64,000 nucleotides of DNA from NCBI GenBank assembly GCA_933228895.1, contig OW121847.1, forward strand, positions 82,501,656-82,565,655. The letters are read 5' to 3'. The DNA is from Platycnemis pennipes (taxonomy: Eukaryota > Arthropoda > Insecta > Odonata > Platycnemididae). The notes beneath the pieces were generated by a model that ran no database searches, was not told the DNA's origin, and saw only the letters and a program-made list of their open reading frames with translations. The position numbers and the translations under genes are program-made. Below, one piece after another: positions 22,995 to 34,900 of the stretch. The stretch's first letter is position 1. Each line of letters opens with the position of its first letter.

Positions 22995-23240
22995 ATTTTC
23001 AAAGTACCCATACACCCGCAAAATGTGGCCTGAGCACTGAGTATGTGTATTGGCTTCCCACCCCGAGAATCCAGCTTCGAATCCTGGGACTGCTGATGTT
23101 TTACACCGGTACACTTGTCCCCACGGGATTGCTGTGCGGATAGTAATTCAAAGTCAGTGTTCGGTCCGTCGGGTGGAATGATGAACCGTGACCTCATGGC
23201 TCCTTTTGTAAACAGCAGACTTATGCCGACGCTCAGTTCC
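22995..23240 (+). mobile_element. SINE-like repeat with tRNA-type promoter boxes
   Basis: TGGCCTGAGCACTGAG (A-box-like) is followed about 40 bases later by CAGCTTCGAATCCTGGG (B-box-like). A GC-richer body ends near 23240. The spacing fits an internal RNA polymerase III promoter. The sequence past the B box does not close an acceptor stem. Boundaries are approximate. Confidence 0.5.
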
Positions 23241-23261
23241 TCTTCGTCCTTCCTACGCTTC

Positions 23262-23612
23262 CAGAAACATTCCTAACTCTATCAGAATTTCTACAGATAA
23301 AGAAGCATTCATTCTGACCGGGACTCGAACCCGGAACCTTGTGGAATCAGCGGAAATTTTGCTATGGTGAAAATCAACGGTTAACCCCGTAGATAGTTCG
23401 AAATCCTTAAATTTACACCTTACTCTCCCATAATAGCGATGCAACCTAAATGGCGCATTTTTTGCTATGACTATAACCAATGCACTAATGGGGGTGAAGA
23501 ATTGCTGAAAAACAGAATTGAAAACGAAGAAACAATGCCAGTAGATGAACTGGGTGAATCGAGGGAGGGAAGTCGCACTACCAATGAAATGCCTGAAAAA
23601 AAGCCCTTAGCG
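23262..23612 (+). mobile_element. RTE-like LINE fragment, duplicate, split by a SINE
   Basis: Bases 23262-23310 match 24369-24418 (AACATTCCTAACTC, then CAGAATTTCTACAGATAAAG). Bases 23484-23612 match 24470-24590 (GAAGAACTGCTGAAAAACAG-type sequence, and the protein pattern LLKNRIE then PVDELGES). The two matching parts are separated here by about 170 bases carrying a tRNA-like B box, so a SINE has probably inserted. The fragment corresponds to the linker between endonuclease and reverse transcriptase. Confidence 0.6.
23313..23480 (-). mobile_element. tRNA-derived SINE inside a LINE fragment
   Basis: On the minus strand a strong B-box (GGTTCCGGGTTCGAGTCCCGG, at about 23339-23319) sits in DNA that interrupts the LINE match. 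The A box is not clear, so only a weak or 5'-damaged head remains. It is bounded on both sides by RTE-like sequence. Confidence 0.45.
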
Positions 23613-24365
23613 CCTGGTCGCCTCCCTCGTTTATCTACCTCTTCCTTACTCTCTTTCCTTGACACACAAATATCTCTCACTCCCTCCTCTCTTCCCTTTC
23701 TGTTTTTTATTCTCTACCCACTTATTCACGCCTACAATTTCTCCACCTCTTGATAAACACATTAATCTTTCCCTGGGTCTGGATGGGGGGGAGCTGGAAC
23801 AAAGAGTAACACGGTTCCGCCGAGGATGTGCGTACGAGGAAGGGATGAGAACAGCATGTTCACGTCATCGGCCACCTCCGGAGTGAGACCTCAATCTCAA
23901 CGTAATCCCCACTGCGGAAGCGACAAGTTGTTCCGCAATGTAAATTGTCAACCCTTGGTATGGCATTGTTCATGCAAAGCGGAAAGGTGGTGGAAATAAA
24001 TGCTAATTTTCAATATTCACAAACAGTCACATTTTTAAGACTCTGTAAAGCCCTAGATAATTCAAAATATGCCAGAATGCTTTAAATTCGATAAAGAAAG
24101 ATCCTTACGTTCACTTCTCTGTGTTAGAGAGGGGGCAATGTTTCAGAGAAGCCTGAGATACAAAATAAACGAAGCCTGAGATACAAAATAAACAGAGGTT
24201 AAAAAAGCAAGAGAAAAGCATTACGAAACTATATGCATTGAAAAAGAGGAAAACCTTAATGGGGAAGAGTGGTAAGGCTAAAAACTTATAAAGTCGTTAT
24301 TTGGGAAATATATAAACAAAAGAAGGGAAATGATGGACTAAGATAATATTTTACTAGATAAGGGG
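23613..24365. other. CT-rich stretch and a short direct duplication
   Basis: 23620-23760 is pyrimidine-rich. A 23-base unit, GAAGCCTGAGATACAAAATAAAC-like, occurs twice in tandem at about 24150-24195. No gene seen. Confidence 0.45.
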
Positions 24366-26163
24366 CTATGAAACATTCCTAACTCAAGCAGAATTTCTAC
24401 AGATAAAGAAGCGTCATCGAAATCATTAAAATATAGAAAGACTAAATCGAGTTAAGTATGTACTTAATGTGGGTGAAGAACTGCTGAAAAACAGAATTGA
24501 AAAAGAAGAAACAATACCAGTAGATGATCTGGGTGAATCGATACTGAGAGAGGGAATTTGCACTACCAATGAAATGTCTGAAAAAAAAACAAATCTTCAG
24601 TTGTAGTGATCATGCCTGATGAACTTCTCAAGGAAGGTGAAGCAAAGATAAAGAACAGGCTCTAAAACCTCATCATGTTGATATATGAACAAGGAAAACA
24701 CCCTGTTGATTTTAAAGCTAATATCACGATGCCAATACCTAAGAAAGAATGTGCAATGAAATGCGTACAATTCAGGACAAGTTTAATGTCACAAGCAGAA
24801 AAATAATGAAAAATATTACCCTCCGTCGCATAGAATGATAAGCTTAAACAATTCTTACAGAAGACCAATTTTAGTGTAGAAAAAGTATAGGTACAAGGGA
24901 GACAATATTGTCTTTGAAATTGATGGTAGAAAAAAACGTCGGAGTGGAATAGGAAAACATGCATGCATACATTGCAACGGTAAAAGCCTTCGATAACGTA
25001 AATGGGACCAAGAGTTTGAGGACCTAAAGAAAGATGGAAGCCGCTATAATGAGAGAACATTCGTATGGAATCTATACAAGAACAAAAAAGCTATTCTGTA
25101 GAGAGATAAACAACAGTTTGAAGCCCAAATTCAGAAGACAAGAGTGAGACAAGGATGCGTAATATCACACGAGATATTTAACATGCATATTGAAGGGGCC
25201 GTGAATGAAGTCAGGAAAGAACAAAAACGGGAGTGAGACTACATGGTGAAATAATAGACCTGCTACGATTTGCGGATGATATTTCTGTCCTAGCGGAAAA
25301 GGAAAAAGCATGATAGAAAAAATAATTAAATCACAAGAACAAGATACCACATGAAATTTAATACAAAGAAAAAAACATTATGATATGTGACAGTGCAGAG
25401 GCGTTCAAGGGCAAGTGCATGGCGAAATTGCAGATTGTGGTTGATAATATACTACTTGAAAAAGTGGATTGCTTTTTATACTTGGGAAGTAGGATCACGA
25501 GAGATGAGCAAATTGGGAACGAAGTTCGAAGAAGAAATCAAGAAAAAAGCTTTTTCAACAAAAAATAAACCTTTTTACGACCCGGTCCAATATCTCCAAA
25601 TATCATAGAGGCTTCTAAAAATCTGTCTGGAGTGTATTGTTATACGGGTGTGATACGTGGACCTTTGGGGTAGAAAAGAAGAGGAGACTAAATTCATTTG
25701 AACTATTGGGTTATATACTGAGAATTGAATGGGCAGACAGGGTGACGAACGATTATGTTATTCAATGAGTAGATGGAAAACAAGGCCTACAGAAAATCAT
25801 ATCTGAGAGATGAGTTAATCTTGTTGCATACTATACTCGGATACTGTAGTTGATAGCTACTGAGACACTATGAGATCCTGAAATTATTAAGAAGGAAAAG
25901 CTAAAGGAAAAAGAAGCAGAAAGAGGCCACGTCAGCAGTATGTGGGACAGATAATGAAGGACGTAGGATGGAAGAGCTACGTAGAAATGAAGAGTAAGGC
26001 ATATGTAAGAGAGGAATGGCGAAGGAATAATTGCTACAAATCAATCAAAATATTGAGCACTAAAGAGAAAGAAAACTTTGTCAAATGCCAAGTATGTCGG
26101 AACGTATTGTTCATCGGACTATATGATTCAAACCTAAGTAATTTACCCTTGTACACCCCTTAG
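24366..26163 (+). pseudogene. Reverse transcriptase of an RTE-like LINE, heavily decayed
   Basis: Polymerase of a non-LTR retrotransposon, readable only by moving between frames. In order: PVDDLGES and DELLKEGEAKIKNRL (linker and start of the domain, 24500-24665), ANITMPIPKKE (about 24720), KAFDNVNW-like sequence (about 24985), VRQGCVIS (about 25147), LLRFADDISVLAE with the two Asp codons at 25275-25280, and VDCFLYLGSRITRDE in the frame 25380-25568. A YGCDTWTF block follows (about 25640), then the C-terminal GQIMKDVGW...EEWRR block in the frame 25942-26163. Many stops and frameshifts make it non-functional. It is followed by AT-rich DNA with no clear tail. Confidence 0.8.
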
Positions 26164-26559
26164 AGTGGGGAAAGTATCACACAACTGCATACGAATGATC
26201 ATTTTAAAGAATACTTCGAGTACATTCCACCAGTTCTTTCAACGCAGAGTTAAATGTCAACATTGCCTCACTGATTTTATTCTCTGAAAAGCCGTGTCCT
26301 TCATTTAAATGCCTAATTTTTGGCTAATAGTCTGAATGTCCGTTCCAGACACCATAAAGAAGCTGGGCATATGGATGGGCATCCTGGATTAAATCTGTCT
26401 GAAAGCTCGTGTCGCGTATTCAGTTGATCCTGAGTGCACTCATCCAAAATGAGAGGCCAATGATGAAGCGAGCGGTGAATGACATCGCTCGCTAGCAATC
26501 GCTGACAAAGCCAATCAGTGAACTCTTTCCGACCTCTTTGTTCACGGCTTCCTTCGTGG
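26164..26559. other. DNA without a recognised gene
   Basis: Nothing supported. Base composition rises in GC toward the following island. Confidence 0.4.
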
Positions 26560-27310
26560 CAGGAATGGATTTGGCACCCTTTTGCACAATGAACCCGAAT
26601 CAGTCAATCTTCGCGCGCTCGCGTTAATTTTTCCCGACGGCTACTTGCGAGAGGAAAGAGGAGACGGACCCGCGTCGTGTGATAACCTAGATCAACTCGG
26701 GTTGAGAAATGTTTCCGTTCCGAGTGGTCAACCCCGATGGGACTAGAGCACGACAGGGACTAACGAACCTTTCATTCCGCCTTTTGAAACCGTTCGAGGA
26801 AATTCCCGCGGGCATGGGCATGGGGGGTTGGACGGGGTATATCAAACGTGGATCGGGTCGTCGTCCCCGCCCGAAAAGAGGACCGCCCGCATTCTCTCGA
26901 CAGCCGGCCGCCACCCAATGACGCGTCGTCGCTTGCCCCCTCCTCCGACCGGGGTACGCAGAAAGTGAGAGCCCGAAAAGGACATCGGCGGTCGTTCCCT
27001 TGATTGGCAGGACTCGATCGATTCCTTCTCTCTCTCTCTCACTGGGGCAGCCTCGAGTGCCTCCCTATTCATCTCGGAGTGGGGGCGGGGATACTTCCAA
27101 GCCGCCCTTCGATCCCGACCTCCCTCTCTCTCTCTCCTCCCCTCCCCCACGTGGCTAACGAAGCGACCTCGGCAAATATTCGACCGTCTGATCGGGACCG
27201 GAGCCGTCCGCCCACTCTCCGTCTCTTAGCGAGGAGATGTCGCGGGAGGAAGAAGCCCCAGCCTACCGAAAGCCGTGAAGGAATGCGGAGGGGAGGGAGT
27301 TTTCAAATAT
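26560..27310. other. GC-rich, CG-rich island
   Basis: Abrupt shift to GC-rich sequence with many CG dinucleotides and CTCTCT runs (about 27025-27140). Frames on both strands are open (26709-26921 plus, 26842-27150 minus, 27004-27321 plus) but low in complexity and without domains. It resembles the islands at 2.8, 43.6, 50.6, 57.5 and 62.5 kb in character. Possible CpG island or first-exon/promoter region; unproven. Confidence 0.45.
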
Positions 27311-30300
27311 CGCAATGGTAATATGAGATTTTTGCTTGACGATGGTCCGAGGAGACTTTTCAAATACTCTATAAGAGTAACGATTCCTGGTACCGTTTAA
27401 GTTCTTCTCAGAGGTTTGAAAACTCAAAAGGTGGCCATTACATAACCAAAAATGGCGATTAGTTAGCGTAACATTCAAATTTTAAATATGTGATGCGAAT
27501 AAAAACATCAGCCTCCACCAATAAATATGCATATGAAGACAATTAAACAATGAAGCCGATGACCACCTTTAAGAAAATTAATTGTATATTTTCCCTAAAA
27601 CAATTTTGTGGGAAACTGTATCATTCCAGGATTCAGTAATGGCTGATAATTTTCACCTTATTATGAATGGTCATGAGAAGGAATGAAAAAAATATACAAA
27701 AGAACCCAACTTCAAACACCCTGAATAATTCCGGAGCAATAATGCGTTGGATGATATCTAATTTCATGCATTTCAAAACTGAGTCTTTATTGACACTTCT
27801 TTCAGGATAAGCGTGGCTCCATTTTAGAGTAAACAGATAAGTAGCAAATACCAGCAGCCCTGTCACACACCACCCTATTCAACCTGTGGCTGCCGTCATA
27901 ACTCGTCGTGAATTATTTGTCCTACAATTGAACTTCGAGTACACTGACATTAATGCTTCAAGTAGTGATACCATTCGATAATGTCATCCCGAAACTATAC
28001 TCATGGTTATGAATCTGACATGATTTAGCCATGCTAAACGGATATCTAACAGGTATTTTCTCCGTTACAATCTTAAACTTGGGTCTTGAAGTTGATTTTA
28101 TATGCAAAAAAGGCTACGTAGAAGACCACCAGATATCACGTTGGTACGCTACATAAATTTTCACTTATCTGTAAAGTGAAATTTAATAACGAATAATAAA
28201 CTCTGTAACATTAGCCAGATAACTGCATGAGTAACTGATTCTCTTACTTCACAGAAGAGGATGAAGCAAACACTAAATATGAAACAAGGATGTACCAGCT
28301 AAGGATACGCAGACCATAGTGAATCACAGCGTATTTTTGCATTACCACAACTTGTGTGTGTGTCATGGTGAGAAAGGGAGTTGATTCCCAGGATACTATT
28401 ATAAGGGTTTTACTGATTGAAGCATGGCCCTGACTCCGTATCTCGGATTGTAACCGTACGAGTGGGATCAGAGATGAAGGATGGAAGGAGGAAAATCAGA
28501 CGAAATGTGAAAGTGGGAGGAAATAAGAAAGGTAGGAAGGGAAAGTTATGGGAGGTAATGGTGTAGTCAGAAAAATTTAGGAAGGAAGGATAAGCGGGGG
28601 GCGGAGAGCAACGTCACTTGTGTTGGAAGGGCGGAAATAAACATTTGAACAGAGCTCTCAGTCTGGCCTCTTAATAATTCGATGGGAAATAATAATTATG
28701 CCGCACCTGTTCTCGCAAGGTAGGAAATTCAATCGGACTTGCGCGATTTGCATGGAGATGCGAAGAGGAAATGAAGTCCAAAGATTCCCATCTACCGCAT
28801 CGCCATGAATCTCATTAAGCTGCTATCAATTATAAGCTTCCCCCGACCATATTCAACTTCACCTTTCCATGCCTTTTCACTCCCCTTTTCGTCCACGAAA
28901 TTCACTGAATATTTGCTTTCATTAAAGGTATCCAGCAAGCCACTGGAGGCAACTGAGTATGAACTTCTATTATTCTCCACATATTCTGAAATAATATCAA
29001 ACTCGGTGAAAAATGAAATTTGGCTTTTTGCGATACATACGTATCGCGGCAGCACGAAATGAAATCTTACTACGATTAATGTTTTCCGCCCACTACTGAG
29101 AAAGTCAATACGCCCACGCTTCGAGTCAACATCCCCACTGAATATTCACTCCACAGCATTAAGCAAATTGTACCAATTAGCAAATGGATTCGAAAAAGCA
29201 CTAAGTGAACGACGAGAATATCTCAGTACGATAAATCGGATCGATATTAACTTGTTTGTAACTTAAAATATAAGGGCTAATGGGCCAACAAGGTGCCATC
29301 AGGTTAGAACGACATGAAAACACGGTGGCTTTGGTACCATAAAGATGCTCGACAGAACACTATACGAGATAATACTAGCGTTTTAAGATTAGTTGCGAAA
29401 TTAAACTGGAAGATAAAACTAAATGCAAGCTTATATCGCCAATGATTAAGTAAATGGAAGAGAGCTTTAAATATTAAAAATAAAATAAAATAATTTTTGT
29501 GCAGCTCACAGCATATTACTTGTTTTTTATTCATAAAAGTTTGTGACAGTAAAATTTGATTGATTATTTCAATAAAGTTTGGTTGATTTTTTCCCTGCCA
29601 TTCTAGTTACCCCAAATTTTTATCTTTAAAAATTCCAAATCCTGGATCAAATTATTACGGGAGATTTTAAATGCAAAAGATCTCTTTTGCGATCCATCCA
29701 TATTTATTCGAAAAAAAAGTTTCTCTGCTCAAAGATATAACTTCTGATCGGAAATTTAAACAGATACGAAATAATGCTCACTAAAATCTATCCTAGAAAA
29801 TAATGCGGCCAATACTGCTGTAAAATTGCAATCAAATGTTCGAGGCATACTTCGCCTCCATTGAAAAATGCCCAGCGAGTTCAAATTCTAAGAGACAATT
29901 AGTTCTGTATCAATCAAAAGAGTAATGAAGAAATTTCTCACAATTTAGATTCGTGATTATAATTTGCGTCGAGTCATTGTATATATATAATACGAAATTA
30001 TAACCTAAAGCGAATGCTCTGTCCTTTCTTCCCCCATGTGTTAAAACCGCTAGAGCCTCTTCCGTCTTATTTTGCATACTCGTGGCGGATCAATTTAAGC
30101 ACTCCTGATAGCGTATCTGGCTACTTTGGAATGATTCACTGATGTACATATCCTTAAGCATTATCAGTTTATAATAGTTCACCCCTAACAGGCTGTCTGA
30201 GGTTCGAAGCTGTTTATCTCTGCATATGCTTTTCTGCGGTCAGTTTGTTTCTACCATGTTGACCTCAGACAACATGAGCGTCTTAGAACGTTAATATGCA

Positions 30301-31019
30301 ACACAGCAACATGTTCGCTAATTACCACCTACTTGCATTGAAGATTATTCCTTGAACTTTAAAACATGTTTGAATTATTAGATGGCAATTCATGCTCATT
30401 TTTGTGATCTCTTTGTCAATTTTCATCTTTAAAATCATCAGCGTACTTTTGTGTGGAGAGGAGGCATTTTAATAATGACAATATATTTAAACACTTTGGA
30501 CGCTACTCGTTCATAAATTACTAAGTCCTTATTTAACTATTTCTTAATTATTGAAATTGAATATTCTTATTTTTCGAAGGTTCATGAGGGCATGCCTACT
30601 CTAATAAACAAACAAAGATGACTAAAACAAACGTGAGCTAAAATTTCATCACTCCACACATAAAAATATTACCCTCCTTGGAATAAATATTTTGAAGCCC
30701 CCCGACGCTTAAAAACTTATGGCCACGCGTCATATATTTTTAAGATTAATTACTATGATCGAACAATACGCCACCCGTTGAAAACACCTCTAAACCTCAT
30801 CACCCTGCGAAGAGTCGGAGTATATGGAGAAGGACCTGAAGTGAACCAAAATATGAGGACGATGCGAACACAGGTATCAAGTTTGGCACTCTCGCTTATT
30901 TCTGGAATATCTACACTGAGGAAAAGCAAGTGAACGAGCATCGCCCTGTCACTGCCTATGAAAATGACGTACATGAACCCCGGTAAATGTAAACCTCTGT
31001 ATCCGTATGAAGTTAATAA
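27311..31019. other. AT-rich DNA, purine-rich patch
   Basis: A purine-rich patch (GGAGG/GAAGG runs) lies at about 28460-28640. Nothing recognisable as a gene. Overlapping frames on opposite strands at 28792-29062 have no domain. Confidence 0.4.
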
Positions 31020-31165
31020 TAAGTTGCTGCGTTCCGCCGTTGGTAGAGGTGACCAAAACGCATCGCGCGTTCAAAGATGGCGCTTGACTCCCCTCTCTCT
31101 CCTCCGTCCCCCTCTCTCACTACACTGGAATACAAAAGGGGCCGCGAAACCCTAAGAATTCAGAC
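31020..31165. other. GC-rich lead-in to the tandem array
   Basis: CT-rich and CG-containing sequence immediately before the 39-bp repeats, probably part of the same unit. No function assigned. Confidence 0.35.
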
Positions 31166-31169
31166 TGGA

Positions 31170-31432
31170 GGTGGGAGTCGCAGCGGTGAACAACCCTCGG
31201 CTTCCTGCTCCTACGGTTGCAGCGGTGAACAACCCTCGGCTTCCTGCTCCTACGGTTGCAGCAGTGAACAACCCTCGGCTTCCTGCTCCTACGGTTGCAG
31301 CGGTGAACAACCCTCGGCTTCCTGCTCCTACGGTTGCAGCGGTGAACAACCCTTGGCTTCCTGCTCCTGCAGTCGCAGCGGTGAACAACCCTCGGCTTCC
31401 TGCTCCTACAGTCGCAGCGGTGAACAACCGCC
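31170..31432. repeat. 39-bp tandem repeat array, about 6.5 copies
   Basis: The unit starts GCAGCGGTGAACAACCCTCG and continues with GCTTCCTGCTCCTACGGTT. Copies differ by a few substitutions (for example GCAGCAGTG in one, CCTTGG in another, and TGCAGTC or TACAGTC endings in the last two). Because 39 is a multiple of three, two frames on each strand stay open across the array, giving 13-residue repeats such as AVNNPRLPAPTVA (+). This explains four overlapping frames of 103-137 codons (31077-31490, 31171-31500, 31120-31476, 31152-31463). I see no evidence that any is translated. Confidence 0.9.
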
Positions 31433-31910
31433 AGGTCCCTGCTCTCCGGCCGAGGCAACGCAACCATCGGCGCCACTACTCACCCGGTGACCACGCGTAA
31501 AGCTTCCAAGACGCCCAGGACCCCCAAGCGGCACTACCGCCTTCAAATACAGGACTCTCCACTCACCCCATACGTCGGCGTACCGCCGTTGCCGCTATAT
31601 CGACGCGATCCGCGGGTGAAGCTAGGGCTGTTTGGACCGAGTTCCCGTGCAAACCCAATAATGTACCAGAGAAATAAAACCCTGCCTTGTGCTCTTTAAA
31701 CTTGTTTTGTCCCTCGGTTTTCAAGTATCCCCGTACCCTAAGCAATCCTCCCTCTCCTGCTCCATCTCCTCTCTCCCTCCTTCCCCTTTCCTAAACACCT
31801 CTTCTCCCCCCTCCATGCGTACCTACTCGTCGGCAGGGACCCGCCAAAGATCCATCTACGTCGCCCTCCTCCTCCGAGGACGGGGAAGCGACAAATTGAA
31901 CCAAACTTGA
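31433..31910. other. GC-rich flank of the tandem array with poly(A)-type signal
   Basis: Continues the GC-rich composition. It contains AATAAAACC at 31672-31680, which could be a polyadenylation signal on the + strand, and a CT-rich stretch to about 31820. The array plus flanks (about 31.0-31.9 kb) might be one transcribed repeat or part of an LTR, but no terminal repeats or primer site are visible. Confidence 0.35.
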
Positions 31911-34900
31911 GGAACGTCTCCATAATAGTATGCGTAGTAAGCGGAGAAATAACATAATTTTCCACATGCTGTATTCCCCACCTCTACCTGTTACGATTCA
32001 ACAGTGTCGTTATCCAGAAAGACCACACATTTGAGGAGCACTTAGTCTTTTTCTACACAATAATTGGGAGAAACGGAAAGGTTAGGGATGTAGGAAAGGA
32101 GTGGTTACTACATTCGGAAAGGAGCAATCAAAGGAGCGTGGATATCAAGATCTTGGGAATGAAATTGGGGAGGGTAAAGGATAGGTACAGTGTGAAAAGT
32201 TAATAAATTCATGGAAGCAACCTCTTTTTAACCAATTTTTCACCACATTACTTCGCGTAACGTGATATTAAAATTTAAAAAAATCTTTTTTATAAATTAT
32301 TTGCTTGTCACCGACTGACTTTTGCCCATATGATGATTTTACATTGTTCGTGTATCTTAATTTGAATATTTTACTATCTTAAGTGATAAATTTTTTACTA
32401 GTTTGACCGATATTTGCGAAATTACAATAGGGTGTTGTACATTTCTCCATCACTGTACGGAGCAGTTGAAGTTACTTCATCAAGCCTTGCTGCGGCGAAC
32501 GCACCAAAACGCACTAACTCTATACCCTGAGTACCTGAGCAAGAATGCATAATGGTAGTGCGGCTTTCTACACCCCAATCAATAGATAAAAACAAGAGGG
32601 TGTAAGATGGCACCCTTGTCTCAAAAACATAGGGAGCGAGGTTAGAAACCAAGGTACCGATATTGCTTTCAACGAGGCATCTTGTCTCCACTCTCATCTA
32701 CCTCTTTTCGCCCTTTGTATGAAGCTTCCTCTTTGCAATTGATTGCACTTACTGTTGTTTAGACTGAAAATTAATACCAATATTTGCTACCATAAATAAC
32801 AGTACCAGTTTCGAGTTATTAACAACTGTTCCTAGTTTTATATTTAATCCATTTACCATCATTCAACTTTTTAAACAAAGTGCAAGTAAGGATAGGGAAT
32901 AGCTACCATAAGCATGAAAGGAAGAGAATGTTCGCCTTTAAAAATCTTTTGGCTTCTGCCCTTCTCGTGATAAATGATATCACTCCAATATCCCAAACGC
33001 TATTATTTTACTCGTGGATATAAAAAACAGCCTTTCTATCTCGATAACTTGTGCTCCCAGCGAAAGGAAATCAATCGGTCATGATTAATTTGTCAGTTTC
33101 TCCATCACAGCCATTACTGCCGTGTTTTCCTTTGTCCAGCTAGAGGGTGAGCACGAGAGAGACAATTTACGGCAGAAGAATGATAGCAACCATTTGGTCC
33201 TGTCGCTTGACTGTCACAATTGAGATGGAACGTCTCGCTTCGTTGAGCTTTATTGGTTATCGTTCAAAGGCGCACAGACGTCGTCCATTGATATACCCTA
33301 GGAAAAGCGTACCTCTGAGAAACGGGGACACCCTTACCATTGATGATCACGATGGTTTTTGAAAATTTTACTACAAGAAAACTTTAATTTCAATAATGAA
33401 AATAATTACCAGCACCCAAGCATATATAATGTGAAGTATTAAAATAGCATTTTTCTAGAAGGAATTAAATGTCAAGGATGGGACTTATAGTAAATGAAGT
33501 ATCTGTGAAGAAACAAAAAGCTTAGAATATTGATCGCACGCAAATGTACGTAGAGGGTCCGCAAAGCAGAAAACTAATTTCCCAGGGGATATTTTCAGAA
33601 ATGTGTCCCAGTTAATAGCACCATAGATTAACTAAATCAAAGTGAAAAATATTTATTGAAAAAGGACGCAAAAATATCCGGGCCACAATGCCGCATAGTA
33701 ATTATTTCCCCCTAACTACATAGTGAGAGATCTTAAAGCACCGGCATGCCGGCATCGCCATCACACCCACGGCATTACAAGGCGTCAGCTGATACCGGCC
33801 TAATTTTAGACTCGAGTCACGGCGCAGAGCTGTAAAGGGGAAAAGTGGATGCGAAGTGGAAGAGAATACTTTGCATCTCATTGCCAGACTGGTAATAATG
33901 TTAACGCACCCCGCTTCGTGGCTTAATATATCGCGATCACTGAAAAAATATTATTTATGAGAAATATATCCATTGGAATAATATTTCGCAAGTCAATCAT
34001 AGTTAAATAAAAGGGAGTTTATTTGGTGTAAGGATAATAGGATTTAACATTTTCATTTCCCTTCGCCTTAAATTATACATCTCTTTCCACCCACAAGGTG
34101 CAATATCGAATAAGATGCCACAGTATATTGATTCATTTATCCCAGTTTCTGTTCTCAGTCTTCCATTTAGAAACTCTTCTCCTATTTTTAATACCACAAA
34201 TATATTCAGCATGTGACAGGATGCAATACAAAATAGTTAAAGTTGACAGAGGTTAAGGGAGGTGAATCCAAGCGTGGCATCGTAGAAGAGACAAACTCAG
34301 TTTCGTAAAAATAATTATTTTCCACAGCTCTTTTATTCACAGATTCACAGATCAGCTGACTAGCATTGATTTCTTAGACTTATAAACAAGATTAAAACAC
34401 TGACCATACGCTATCACTGTGTCTAATTCCCCATTGTGGACACTTATTGACATATACCGACATAATTACGAAGAGAATAATTTAGTTAAAATGCTTACAT
34501 ACGACGGATATGAATGCAGCGATCTTCATAAAATAATTCGTTCAACTCGAGCCTATCAACCTATTCATTATTTCTCACGTACATAAAACGGATACCATTG
34601 ATCTGAGGAAACAATACATACACTTACGTGATGAGGTGGTGTGTCATCATCTTCTTAAGGCCACACCATGCTGCTGAAACTATCCTTCTCTTTTCTTTGA
34701 CATCCTCTACTTTCCTTATATATTTGACACCTTGAGACGTCCAGGACATCCTCTATCATCTTTCTCAATGGTCTCCATTTCCTTGGATTTTCTGTATGTT
34801 TTTGGATGTTTACCAAAAAACTTCGTAATGCTTCTCCATAGCCAGAGTTCCTTTTCTCTGCATGCTTCCTAACTCCTGTCAAGAGATTCTGGCATTCAAA

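Noticed and set aside
31170..31432. CRISPR-like array
   Set aside because: Repeats are contiguous with no unique spacers, and the DNA is eukaryotic.
31077..31500. Repeat protein gene
   Set aside because: Four overlapping frames on both strands are open only because the 39-bp unit is a multiple of three. No start context or splicing evidence.
33745..33760. Palindrome CCGGCATGCCGG as a binding site
   Set aside because: Twelve bases is too short to support a function without context.
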